A stretch of 9,539 nt of DNA. Origin: Candidatus Dadabacteria bacterium. Its GTDB lineage: Bacteria; Desulfobacterota_D; UBA1144; Nemesobacterales; CSP1-2. Under the pieces are notes generated by a model, which saw only the letters and a program-made list of their open reading frames with translations, was not told where the DNA came from and did not search any database. The DNA lies in contig JAKEHC010000182.1 in the NCBI GenBank assembly GCA_022615255.1, forward strand, positions 1-9,539, given 5' to 3'. Of the stretch, positions 1 through 8,067 are shown piece by piece. A program made the position numbers and the translations under genes. The stretch's first letter is position 1; each line of letters opens with the position of its first letter.

Positions 1-3000
1 AAAGCAGAGCCTGTGAAGGGCGCATCTGTTTTAATTAGGGACTGTAAGGGAAATCTGATATGGAACGGGAAGACTGATAAAAACGGTATCGCTAAAATAG
101 AGACCAAGCTGCCTTCCGAGCAAAATCTTCCCCAGTGCAACCTTGATATCAATTATAGAGAGGCATCTCAGGCGCTCGAGGATATAGGCAGAGGCTTATT
201 CATATTTGCAAAGACATCTGACGATATGACCTTTGTTCATTCAAGCTGGGACAGGGGTATAGAGCCTTGGAGATTTAATCTCCCTGACGGCTCTTATTCA
301 GGGGGAGAAGGTCTAACCGCACATACCATTTTTGACCGCACCCTCCTTCGCGCAGGAGAGACTATACATATGAAACATATCCTTAGAAAGGGCGCGATAA
401 ACGGCTTTGCTCAGGTCCCGGATAAAGAAAAGCCTGACCTGATGATTATCGAGCACCAGGGAAGCGACCAAAAATATCGCTTTCCCATTAAATGGCATCC
501 GAATGGGGCTGCCGAGGCTGATTGGCAAATACCAAAGGATGTAAAACTCGGAATTTATAACGTGATACTCTTGAGGAAAGGGGATGAAGATAATTATAGC
601 AAGCAACTAAGCTCCGGATCGTTCAGGGTGCAGGAATTTCGCGTCCCCCTGATGAAAGGAATTATCCAATTTCCTTCGAAGCCCCTCATTAAGCCGAAAG
701 AAGTGGAAGTTGATGTTTCAGTCTCATATTTATCAGGTGGAGGCGCCTCTAATCTTCCTGTAAAGCTGAGAAGTGAGGTTCAGCCGAGATTCCTTCCCTC
801 GTTTGAAGGGTTTGAGGATTTTGTTTTCTCAAACGGGCGTGTCAAAGAAGGAGTTTTAAAAAGTAGAGACTCCGAATATGAGGGCGAAGTCTTTACATAT
901 CAATGGGAAAACGTGAAGCTTAAAACGCTTTCACTTACCCTGGATAAGGCTGGTGGAGCCAGGGCAAAGCTCTCAGGGCTTCCTGAGATTGACACACCTC
1001 GAGAGATACTCACGGAGCTTGAGTTTAAAGACCCAAATGGCGAGATACAAACTGTGCCGGCAAGAATACCATTATGGTCCTCCAGGGTGCTTGTTGGTAT
1101 AAAGCCTGATTCATGGGCGCTTTCTAAGGATTCACTAAAGTATCAGGTGGCAATAATTGATTTATCAGGAAAGCCCGTCCCTAATGCACAGGCGAGGGTA
1201 GACCTCTTTCAGCGAAAGACATACTCCCACAGGAAACGACTCGTGGGCGGATTCTATTCATATGAAAACATAACGGAGATAAAGCGCATAGGTCAGGTTT
1301 GCAAGGGCAAAACGGGTAAGAACGGCATTCTCACCTGTGAAAACCCCATATCAGTATCAGGGAGCGTTATCTTGCAGGCTGAGGCTATGGATAATTCAGG
1401 TAATTCATCGGGAGCCAACTACGAAGTATGGGTCTCTGGAAAGGACGACTGGTGGTTTCAAGCAGGAAACGAGGATCGCATGGACCTCCTGCCTGAAAAG
1501 AAAAGATATGAGCCGGGCGAGACCGCTAAATTTCAAGTAAGAATGCCGTTTAGAGAAGCGACCGCCCTTATTACCATTGAGAGAGAAGGGATAATAGACG
1601 CATTCATTAAGAAGGTATCTGGAAAGGAGCTGGTTATAGAAATACCAGTTCAAGGCGCTTACGCCCCTAATGTCTTTATATCGGCTCTTGTCGTGCGTGG
1701 CAGAGTTTCTGATATCAAGCCTACAGCAACTGTTGATCTGGGAAAGCCGGCTTTCAGGCTCGGTATCTCAGAGATCAATGTTGGGTGGAAGGCATATGAG
1801 TTAAATGTAAAGGTCTCAACAGATAAAACAGTCTATAAGATAAGAGAAAAGGTAAAAGCCGTAATTGATGTAAAGACAGCTTATGGGAAAATCCTTCCTA
1901 AGGGAAGTGAGTTTGCCATCGCCGCAGTCGACGAAGGGCTTTTAGAGCTCATGCCTAACAGTAGCTGGAAACTCCTTGATGAAATGATGGGAAGAAGGGG
2001 GTACGAGGTAAAAACCTCAACCGCTGAGATGCAGGTGGTTGGAAAAAGACATTACGGACTGAAGGCGCTTCCTCAGGGCGGAGGCGGTGGAAGACAGGTA
2101 ACGCGTGAGCTATTTGATACCCTCTTACTCTGGAAGGCAAGCGTGCCCCTGAATGAAAAGGGCGAAGCGCAAGTGGAGATACCGCTTAATGATTCTCTCA
2201 CGAGCTTCAGGATTGTGGCAGTTGCTACAGGCGGCGCGGGGCTATTCGGCACCGGAGGGACGAGTATAAGAACGACTCAGGACTTGATGGTTCTCTCCGG
2301 GATTCCGCCACTGGTAAGGGAAGGCGACAGATTTAAGGCAGGCTTTACAGTTAGAAATGCGTCCAGCCGCGAAATGGCGGTAGATGTTAAGGGAAGCGTA
2401 AGAGATAGTAAGCAAATGAAAGAGCTTCGTATGGTTAGCGAGCCTCTACTACAACCGGGCGAGGCAAAAGATATTGGATGGGAGATTACCGTTCCCGATG
2501 GCATTGATAGCCTGACCTATGAGGTCATGGCAAAAGAAAGGGATGGAAATGCCTCCGACAGCCTTAAGGTCGCCGAGAAGGTAGTTTCAGCAGTGCCCAC
2601 AAGGGTCTTTCAGGCTACCCTTACGCAGATCGAGAATAGTTTTAATATCGTCGTCGAAAAACCAAAAGACGCTCTTTCAGGAAAAGGAGGTATTGATGTC
2701 TCACTCAGTCCAAAGCTCTCAAACGGCTTGGAAGGGGTTGCCTCTTATATGAGGAGTTATCCCTACACATGCCTGGAGCAAAAGATATCAAGAGCCATAG
2801 CCTTAAGGAGGGAGCCATTATGGCAAAAGCTTATGATTGATATTCCCTCATATATGGATTCAGATGGTCTAGTAAAATACTTTCCGACCATGGCACTAGG
2901 AAGCGATGTGCTGACTTCATATATCCTTTCAATCTCAAGTGAGTCTAAATACGAAATCCCCTCTGAAATAAAAAACCGTATGATAGAAGGATTAAAAGGA

Positions 3001-4131
3001 TTCATAGAAGGAAGGGTAAATCGTTATTCATCTCTGCCCACAGCGGACCTTTCAATAAGAAAGATGGCTGCATTAGAAGCGCTTTCACTCAATGGTGAGG
3101 GTGATCCAAACCTTCTAGGCTCCATTTCCATTGAGCCCAATCTATGGCCCTCATCTGCGGTGTTGGACTGGATGAACGTCCTTTTAAGAATCAAAGATAT
3201 TCCCGATCGTGATAAGAAACTAAAGGAATCAGAGGAGATAATAAGGTCACGAATTAACCTTGAGGGGACTACAATGGGTTTTTCAACTGAAGGCGGGGAT
3301 TACCTCTGGTGGCTTATGGTCTCCCCCGACGTAAATGCTACGAAGGGTCTATTAACCCTACTTCAATTTGAAAACTGGAAGGTTGATATTCCCAGAATGG
3401 CAAGAGGGGTTGTAGGAAGACTAAAACGAGGACATTGGGATACAACGGTTGCAAACGCATGGGGGGTGCTAGCAATGGAGAGGTTCTCCGAGAAATTTGA
3501 GCCGGTTAATGTATCAGGCTCTACTACCTCCGACTTGGATGGAACAACGAAGGCAGTTAACTGGAAGGAATCCCCTGATGGCAAGAGTGAAATTTTTAGC
3601 TGGTCACAGGCGAAAGAGAAATTAAGCATCGTTCATAAGGGCGCAGGAAAGCCCTGGGCTAATATACAAAGCCTTGCGGCAATTCCCATTAAAGAGCCTT
3701 TCTCGAGCGGATACATAGTTAAAAAGACACTGATACCCATAGAGCAGAAAATACAAAATAAATGGAGCAGTGGAGATATAGTCAGGGTCCGCCTTGATCT
3801 CGAGGCGCTGGGAGATATGACATGGGTTGTTGTAAACGACCCGATCCCTGCGGGCTCGACTATTTTAGGGAGCGGACTTGGGAGAGACTCGGAGATTTCA
3901 ACACAAGGGGAAGAACAAAAGGGATGGGTATTGCATTCATTTGAAGAGCGCTCCTTTCAGGCATTCAAGGCATATTATGATTTCGTGCCAAAGGGAAAAT
4001 GGAGCGTCGAATACACCCTGAGGCTTAATAACGAGGGTGTATTCGACATGCCTCCAACAAGGGTTGAAGCCCTTTACTCCCCCGAAATGTTTGGAGAGAT
4101 GCCGAATGATAAAATAGAGGTTAATCCGTAG
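1..4131 (+). CDS. yfhM: Bacterial alpha-2-macroglobulin family protein, thioester type (5' partial)
   Basis: Periplasmic protease-trapping protein of the bacterial alpha-2-macroglobulin family. A bait region is cut by the attacking protease, and an activated thioester then links the protease covalently. The frame is open at base 1 (first codons K-A-E-P), so the true start is off the window. The 1376 visible residues match the C-terminal part of a protein of about 1650 residues; roughly the first 250-300, including any lipoprotein signal, are missing. Visible in order (residues counted from base 1): macroglobulin-like domains with the family motif HTIFDRTLLRAGE near 107-120; a glycine run at 693-697 just before the conserved segment LLLWKASVPLNEKG at about 708; the thioester motif CLEQ at 924-927 (bases 2770-2781); helical thioester domain; and the C-terminal signature PPTRVEALYSPEMFGE from residue 1351. 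In E. coli this gene adjoins pbpC; here mntA-hepT comes between. No frameshift or missing key residue was seen. Family assignment is firm; the symbol is by analogy with E. coli. Confidence 0.95.
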   Translation, partial: KAEPVKGASVLIRDCKGNLIWNGKTDKNGIAKIETKLPSEQNLPQCNLDINYREASQALEDIGRGLFIFAKTSDDMTFVHSSWDRGIEPWRFNLPDGSYSGGEGLTAHTIFDRTLLRAGETIHMKHILRKGAINGFAQVPDKEKPDLMIIEHQGSDQKYRFPIKWHPNGAAEADWQIPKDVKLGIYNVILLRKGDEDNYSKQLSSGSFRVQEFRVPLMKGIIQFPSKPLIKPKEVEVDVSVSYLSGGGASNLPVKLRSEVQPRFLPSFEGFEDFVFSNGRVKEGVLKSRDSEYEGEVFTYQWENVKLKTLSLTLDKAGGARAKLSGLPEIDTPREILTELEFKDPNGEIQTVPARIPLWSSRVLVGIKPDSWALSKDSLKYQVAIIDLSGKPVPNAQARVDLFQRKTYSHRKRLVGGFYSYENITEIKRIGQVCKGKTGKNGILTCENPISVSGSVILQAEAMDNSGNSSGANYEVWVSGKDDWWFQAGNEDRMDLLPEKKRYEPGETAKFQVRMPFREATALITIEREGIIDAFIKKVSGKELVIEIPVQGAYAPNVFISALVVRGRVSDIKPTATVDLGKPAFRLGISEINVGWKAYELNVKVSTDKTVYKIREKVKAVIDVKTAYGKILPKGSEFAIAAVDEGLLELMPNSSWKLLDEMMGRRGYEVKTSTAEMQVVGKRHYGLKALPQGGGGGRQVTRELFDTLLLWKASVPLNEKGEAQVEIPLNDSLTSFRIVAVATGGAGLFGTGGTSIRTTQDLMVLSGIPPLVREGDRFKAGFTVRNASSREMAVDVKGSVRDSKQMKELRMVSEPLLQPGEAKDIGWEITVPDGIDSLTYEVMAKERDGNASDSLKVAEKVVSAVPTRVFQATLTQIENSFNIVVEKPKDALSGKGGIDVSLSPKLSNGLEGVASYMRSYPYTCLEQKISRAIALRREPLWQKLMIDIPSYMDSDGLVKYFPTMALGSDVLTSYILSISSESKYEIPSEIKNRMIEGLKGFIEGRVNRYSSLPTADLSIRKMAALEALSLNGEGDPNLLGSISIEPNLWPSSAVLDWMNVLLRIKDIPDRDKKLKESEEIIRSRINLEGTTMGFSTEGGDYLWWLMVSPDVNATKGLLTLLQFENWKVDIPRMARGVVGRLKRGHWDTTVANAWGVLAMERFSEKFEPVNVSGSTTSDLDGTTKAVNWKESPDGKSEIFSWSQAKEKLSIVHKGAGKPWANIQSLAAIPIKEPFSSGYIVKKTLIPIEQKIQNKWSSGDIVRVRLDLEALGDMTWVVVNDPIPAGSTILGSGLGRDSEISTQGEEQKGWVLHSFEERSFQAFKAYYDFVPKGKWSVEYTLRLNNEGVFDMPPTRVEALYSPEMFGEMPNDKIEVNP

Positions 4132-4159
4132 ATGACTGCTACTTTCAGCCAGCATTTCA

Positions 4160-4168
4160 TGATATGAT
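4160..4168 (+). promoter_or_regulatory. Candidate extended -10 promoter for mntA-hepT
   Basis: The bases TG-A-TATGAT form an extended -10 element (TGn followed by a hexamer matching TATAAT at five of six positions). No good -35 hexamer lies 16-18 bases upstream, which extended -10 promoters can tolerate. Predicted transcription would begin around 4175, at the Shine-Dalgarno sequence, giving a very short leader. The short inverted repeat TCAT-GAT-ATGA overlaps the -10 and could be an operator for autoregulation, but four-base arms are weak evidence. This is inference from sequence only. Confidence 0.4.
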
Positions 4169-4174
4169 TACATT

Positions 4175-4180
4175 GAGGAA
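4175..4180 (+). promoter_or_regulatory. Ribosome binding site of mntA
   Basis: GAGGAA sits seven bases before the ATG at 4188 and supports that start. It shows that the toxin-antitoxin pair has its own initiation signal rather than depending on read-through translation from the macroglobulin gene, whose stop is 56 bases upstream of the mntA start. Confidence 0.7.
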
Positions 4181-4187
4181 TTGAAAC

Positions 4188-4478
4188 ATGGAAATTGACA
4201 GACTCTTGAAAAACAAACGCAAGGAGATATTACGGATTGCTGCCAGTCATGGGGCGCAGGACGTCAGGCTATTTGGCTCTCTAGCTCGCAGCGAGGGCAG
4301 ACCGGAAAGCGACATTGACATTTTGGTAAAGCTCGATTCCGGTCGAAGCCTGCTTGACATTGTTGCGCTTAAGCAAGACCTAGAAGACTTACTAAATTCT
4401 AAAGTGGATGTCGTTACAGAGGAGGCAATCAGTCCTTACATTCGAGAGCAAGTGCTGAAAGAAGCAGTTAGCTTATGA
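4188..4478 (+). CDS. mntA: MntA-type minimal nucleotidyltransferase antitoxin (MNT domain)
   Basis: A 96-residue minimal nucleotidyltransferase of the DNA polymerase beta superfamily. It shows the exact GS-x10-DxD active-site motif: G30-S31 and D42-I-D44, with a probable third metal-binding aspartate at D74 in the strand VDVV. In characterised MntA-HepT (type VII) systems this protein neutralises the HEPN toxin by transferring AMP from ATP to a tyrosine in the toxin's RX4HXY motif; hepT downstream has exactly that motif. Its stop overlaps the hepT start by four bases (ATGA at 4475-4478), so the two are translationally coupled, antitoxin first. At 96 residues it is shorter than the roughly 140-residue Shewanella MntA but normal for the compact MNT class. 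Arg codons are mostly CGN (5 of 8), unlike pbpC. Enzyme family is certain; the target is inferred from its partner. Confidence 0.9.
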   Translation: MEIDRLLKNKRKEILRIAASHGAQDVRLFGSLARSEGRPESDIDILVKLDSGRSLLDIVALKQDLEDLLNSKVDVVTEEAISPYIREQVLKEAVSL

Positions 4479-4813
4479 AAAGGGATCAGATTTATCTCAG
4501 GCATATCCTGGACGCCTTCGAGAAGATCGAATCTTACGTCTCGGTCGGTCTTGATGTCTTCTTCTCCACGTCTCACTGGCAAGATGCTGTGATTCGACAA
4601 CTCGAGGTCATAGGGGAAGCGACCAAGAGAATATTCCAGAACTTACGCCTCCGATATCCCGAGGTACCCTGGCGACGTATCGCTGGGCTTCGCGATGTAT
4701 TGATTCACGATTATATGGGTGTCGATACTAAAGCAGTATGGGAAATTACTCAAAAGGACCTACCAGTCCTGAAAAAGCACATTCAGATTATCCTAAAAGA
4801 GTTGGGCAATTAA
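4475..4813 (+). CDS. hepT: HepT-type HEPN ribonuclease toxin (DUF86)
   Basis: A 112-residue all-helical HEPN protein of the HepT/DUF86 family, expected to be a cytoplasmic RNase acting as the toxin of the pair. The catalytic/modification motif R-x4-H-x-Y is intact at R73, H78 and Y80 (segment RDVLIHDY), so it is likely active, with Y80 as the predicted AMPylation target of MntA. The family helix with VIGEATKRI is at about residues 45-53. The ATG overlaps the mntA stop codon by four bases. Six of nine Arg codons are CGN, against 6 of 23 in the first 260 codons of pbpC, which hints at separate origin. It ends 14 bases before the pbpC start. RNA target (tRNA in a studied homologue) cannot be told from sequence. 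Confidence 0.9.
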   Translation: MKRDQIYLRHILDAFEKIESYVSVGLDVFFSTSHWQDAVIRQLEVIGEATKRIFQNLRLRYPEVPWRRIAGLRDVLIHDYMGVDTKAVWEITQKDLPVLKKHIQIILKELGN

Positions 4814-4827
4814 GAGAAAGCAAACAG

Positions 4828-6918
4828 ATGATTTATTCATTATTGCCTTTAGTATCCCTTTTCCTCTTCATTACCCAAGCTCATGCCCTTCCCTCCTTTG
4901 ATGAGGTTAAAAACTCTTATAAAAAGTCCGACGCTGTTCTTCTCGACAGGCACGGAGAGGTTATACACGAATTAAGAGTAGATGAAAGGGGAAGAAGACT
5001 CGATTGGAAGAGCATTAAAGATATATCTCCTTCTTTGATTAAAGCAGTTACCCATTCGGAGGATAAAAGGTTTTTTGAGCACAATGGGATTGATTGGCGG
5101 GCGTTCGGGGCTGCCTTGCTCAGGGGCCTTGCCTCTAATAACGACAGAGGAGCAAGCACGATTACAATGCAACTTGCATCAATCCTTGATAAAGGGTTAA
5201 GACCCAAAGATTCTAGAAGGACTCTGAGCCAGAAATGGAAACAAATAAGGTCTGCCCGGCTAATTGAAAACAGCTGGTCAAAGGAAGAAATACTAGAGGC
5301 ATATCTTAACCTGATAACCTTTAGAGGGGAGCTTCAAGGCATATCCTCCGCATCAAGGGGGCTTTTTGATAAAGAGCCGAGTGGATTGGATGAGTCAGAA
5401 TCCCTCATATTAGCCTCCTTAATTCGTTCGCCTAATGCAAGAGTTAATGATGTTATAAAAAGGGCATGTATGCTGGGAGATTCTATAAAATCCCAAACTG
5501 ATTGTGAAGGTATAAGAAAAATTTCAGAGAAAAAACTTTCAGGTCCTTATTACATAAAACCTCGCATTGCCCTCGCCCCTCACGTTGCACGCGAGCTTTT
5601 GCGAAAAGAGGGTGTGGTTGTTTCAACGCTTGATGGAGAGATTCAGAGATTTGCAACTGATGTTTTAAAATATCAGCTCGGCACTATAGAGGATAAAAAC
5701 GTCCAGGATGGAGCGGTCTTAATCGTGGAGAATAAGACAGGGGATGTCATTGCATATGTTGCTAATAGTGGGCAATCATCTAGTGCAAGATTTGTAGACG
5801 GAATTAGGGCAAGGAGACAGGTAGGCTCGACGCTTAAGCCGTTTCTATACGAGCTTGCAATAGAGAAACGGTTACTAACATCAGCTTCCTTACTTGACGA
5901 CTCGCCGCTAGATATACCGACTCCTGTTGGGCTTTATATACCGCAAAACTACGATAATGAATTTAAAGGTCTTGTCAGCGTCAGAACCGCCCTTTCAGCG
6001 TCCCTTAATGTTCCTGCCGTAAGGACATTGATGCTAATCGGGATAGAACCCTTTGTCGCGAGACTCAAGGAACTGGGGTTCGAAAATCTTAATGAATTAG
6101 CAGACTACTACGGTTTTTCTATAGCACTCGGTTCTGCTGATATAAGCCTCTTTGAGCTCGTAAATGCATATAGAACACTCGCTAATGATGGAAGATGGAG
6201 TGAGCCGAAACTGAGTTTCGATGAGGAAACAAACGAAAAGCAGGTACTCGAGAAGGAGGCTGTATTCATAATCTCGAATATACTCTCCGACAGAGAGGCC
6301 AGAAGCGTAACCTTCGGATTAGAAAATCCGCTATCCACGAGGTACTGGACAGCGGTAAAAACCGGTACGAGTAAGGACATGAGGGATAACTGGTGCATAG
6401 GTTATTCTCAAAAATATACAGTAGGCGTCTGGGTAGGAAACTTCACAGGCGAGCCGATGTGGAACGTTACAGGCGTAACAGGAGCGGCGCCTATATGGCT
6501 TGAGATAATGAACTACCTGCATCGAGGCGATCCCAGTATTCCACCCGATCCGCCTTCAGGTGTATCAATGAAAAGGGTTGAGTTTCAGAAAGACATAGAG
6601 CCTGAAAGAAATGACTGGTTTATAAATGGAACAGAAGCCAATTCAATAGAACTTAATACACATCATGTGAATCCCCATATTTCTTATCCGCCTAAAGGAA
6701 GCATAATTGCCTTAGACCCGGATATTCCGGAAGGACACCACCTCATCTTTTTTGAAGCGAAAACACCCAATATAATTTATTACTGGGTATTAAATAATAA
6801 AAAGCTAGGGAGCTCTAACAAAAGAGTTTCATGGAAGCCAAAAAGGGGGAAATACGTATTATCCCTTGTAGATAACCAGGGTCATGTTATTGACTCTGTG
6901 GAATTCGAGGTGAGGTGA
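4828..6918 (+). CDS. pbpC: Penicillin-binding protein 1C (bifunctional glycosyltransferase/transpeptidase)
   Basis: Class A penicillin-binding protein of the PBP1C type, 696 residues (E. coli PbpC is about 770), acting on the periplasmic face of the inner membrane. Domains in order: hydrophobic leader 4-17; GT51 glycosyltransferase with the catalytic-Glu motif EDKRFFEHNG (E78) and RGASTITMQLA at about 107-117; transpeptidase with active-site S-T-L-K (S334, K337), S-L-N at 392-394 and K-T-G at 511-513; then the PBP1C C-terminal domain from about residue 610. All catalytic motifs are intact. I chose ATG 4828, 14 bases after hepT; AGAGAAAG before it is only a weak Shine-Dalgarno, so translation may be coupled to hepT. 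An in-frame ATG at 4738 lies inside hepT and would add 30 residues unlike any PbpC leader. The leader has no basic residue and ends in A-H-A (18-20), resembling a signal peptidase I site, whereas PBP1C normally keeps a membrane anchor. Confidence 0.95.
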   Translation: MIYSLLPLVSLFLFITQAHALPSFDEVKNSYKKSDAVLLDRHGEVIHELRVDERGRRLDWKSIKDISPSLIKAVTHSEDKRFFEHNGIDWRAFGAALLRGLASNNDRGASTITMQLASILDKGLRPKDSRRTLSQKWKQIRSARLIENSWSKEEILEAYLNLITFRGELQGISSASRGLFDKEPSGLDESESLILASLIRSPNARVNDVIKRACMLGDSIKSQTDCEGIRKISEKKLSGPYYIKPRIALAPHVARELLRKEGVVVSTLDGEIQRFATDVLKYQLGTIEDKNVQDGAVLIVENKTGDVIAYVANSGQSSSARFVDGIRARRQVGSTLKPFLYELAIEKRLLTSASLLDDSPLDIPTPVGLYIPQNYDNEFKGLVSVRTALSASLNVPAVRTLMLIGIEPFVARLKELGFENLNELADYYGFSIALGSADISLFELVNAYRTLANDGRWSEPKLSFDEETNEKQVLEKEAVFIISNILSDREARSVTFGLENPLSTRYWTAVKTGTSKDMRDNWCIGYSQKYTVGVWVGNFTGEPMWNVTGVTGAAPIWLEIMNYLHRGDPSIPPDPPSGVSMKRVEFQKDIEPERNDWFINGTEANSIELNTHHVNPHISYPPKGSIIALDPDIPEGHHLIFFEAKTPNIIYYWVLNNKKLGSSNKRVSWKPKRGKYVLSLVDNQGHVIDSVEFEVR

Positions 6919-6934
6919 GCTATCTCTCAATGAG

Positions 6935-7969
6935 CTACGATGGAACCAACACTATCTTCCCAAAAACATCCCTATTTTCCATAAGCCTGTGACCTTCCTG
7001 AGCCTGAGACATGGGAAGGATTTTGTAGACTACCGGTTTCAGTCTCCGAGACTCAACATGCTTTATAACCTCAAACAAATCGCTCTTGCTTCCCATAGTC
7101 GAGCCGAGTATGGAAAGCCTTCTAAAAAACACCTGTCTTATATCTGTCTTACCCTCATATCCTGATGTTGAGCCGCATACAACCATTCTTCCACCCATCG
7201 TTAGTGAAAGGATGTTCTTTTCCCAATTCACTTCACCCGTGTGGTCTATTATAATATCTACGCCTCTTTTCTGTGTGATTTTTCTAAGCTCGGAAAGGAA
7301 ATCCTGGGTTTTGTAATTGATTCCATAGTCAGCGCCGAGTAGGCTTTTTGCTTTTTCAACCTTCTCGTCTGTTCCTGCAGTTGTAATCACAGTCGCCCCA
7401 AAGAGCTTCGCAATCTGTATGGCAGCGCTTCCGACACCGCTTCCAGCCGCCTGGACTAAAACCACCTCCCCAGGTTTAATCTCAGCGCGTGTCACAAGCA
7501 TATGCCACGCCGTAAGAAAAACGAGAGGAATAGAGGCTCCTTCCTCAAAAGATACGTTCTTTGGCATTGGAAGGATATTCTCCTTGGGAACTGAAAAGTA
7601 TTCACTGCATCCGCCGGGAGTGTTTTCGCCCAAGATCGCATACTCTCTACACAGATTATCACGGCCGCTAAGACAATAGACACACCTCCCGCATGTTAAT
7701 CCCGGTGAGACTAAAACATGGGTCCCTATTTCAATGCCGCGAACGTCCTTTCCCACCTTTGCCACAATCCCTGATATATCCGATCCAAGAACATGAGGAT
7801 ATTTAATTTTGAGGTGAGGAAGCCCCTTTCTTACCCATACATCTAGGTGATTCATTGCGCAGGCTTTTACCTGTACAAGAACATCGTTTGCGCGGACCTC
7901 AGGGTCTGGGATCTCATCGTATATTAATTTTTCAATGCCTCCATGCTCATAGACCACTACTGCTTTCAT
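6935..7969 (-). CDS. Zinc-binding medium-chain dehydrogenase/reductase (quinone oxidoreductase-like)
   Basis: A full-length (344 residue) cytoplasmic NAD(P)H-dependent oxidoreductase of the medium-chain (MDR) superfamily. GroES-like N-terminal domain: the structural-zinc lobe is complete, with Cys at 93, 96, 99 and 107 (CGRCVYCLSGRDNLC). The Rossmann domain carries AAGSGVGSAA at about 174-183. The catalytic-zinc ligands of true alcohol dehydrogenases are not conserved: the usual Cys is Asn40 in AMNHLDVW, and the usual G-H-E is G-S-D (62-64). It therefore looks like an MDR with structural zinc only, closer in chemistry to quinone oxidoreductase/enoyl reductase types, so 'alcohol dehydrogenase' would be a risky label. 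The substrate is unknown. It is convergent with pbpC, 16 bases apart, with no clear terminator between. A strong Shine-Dalgarno fixes the ATG start, and a 26-bp dyad lies about 100 bases upstream. Confidence 0.9.
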   Translation of the reverse strand: MKAVVVYEHGGIEKLIYDEIPDPEVRANDVLVQVKACAMNHLDVWVRKGLPHLKIKYPHVLGSDISGIVAKVGKDVRGIEIGTHVLVSPGLTCGRCVYCLSGRDNLCREYAILGENTPGGCSEYFSVPKENILPMPKNVSFEEGASIPLVFLTAWHMLVTRAEIKPGEVVLVQAAGSGVGSAAIQIAKLFGATVITTAGTDEKVEKAKSLLGADYGINYKTQDFLSELRKITQKRGVDIIIDHTGEVNWEKNILSLTMGGRMVVCGSTSGYEGKTDIRQVFFRRLSILGSTMGSKSDLFEVIKHVESRRLKPVVYKILPMSQAQEGHRLMENRDVFGKIVLVPS

Positions 7970-7978
7970 GATTTAAGA

Positions 7979-7985
7979 TCTCCTT
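7979..7985 (-). promoter_or_regulatory. Ribosome binding site of the dehydrogenase
   Basis: On the minus strand AAGGAGA lies nine bases before the ATG (7967-7969). This near-consensus site settles the start codon and suggests efficient translation. Confidence 0.8.
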
Positions 7986-8041
7986 CTGAATCAATAACAC
8001 TTCAGCAATCCCACCGTTAAACCGGGAGGACAGCGTATGAT

Positions 8042-8053
8042 CTTATAATAATA
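8042..8053 (-). promoter_or_regulatory. Candidate -10 region for the dehydrogenase gene
   Basis: The minus strand reads TATTATTATAAG, offering several overlapping -10-like hexamers (TATTAT, TATAAG). No acceptable -35 hexamer is found at the right distance. The 26-bp dyad ends 14 bases upstream, so it covers the -35 position. The arrangement would fit a regulator-dependent promoter with an untranslated leader of about 65-70 bases. Tentative. Confidence 0.35.
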
Positions 8054-8067
8054 CCGTCATAAACTTT

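Noticed and set aside
313..606. Open minus-strand frame of 97 codons inside the macroglobulin gene
   Set aside because: It lies wholly antisense to a strongly conserved protein, has no recognisable domain, and similar frames occur throughout 1400-4155; these are shadows.
4132..4167. Tiny plus-strand frame (M-T-A-T-F-S-Q-H-F-M-I) starting right after the macroglobulin stop
   Set aside because: Eleven codons, no ribosome binding site of its own, and it overlaps the candidate mntA promoter. No resemblance to a known leader peptide.
4738..4827. Upstream in-frame start for pbpC inside hepT
   Set aside because: No Shine-Dalgarno precedes it, and the added 30 residues are polar and unlike a PBP1C N-terminus. 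The frame is probably open by chance.
6916..6937. Direct repeat TGAGCTA between pbpC and the dehydrogenase, considered as a terminator or target-site duplication
   Set aside because: It is a seven-base direct, not inverted, repeat, both copies overlap stop codons, and nothing is inserted between them.
7419..7679. Open plus-strand frame of 86 codons antisense to the dehydrogenase
   Set aside because: It overlaps the conserved cofactor-binding and zinc regions of the real gene and encodes no recognisable protein.
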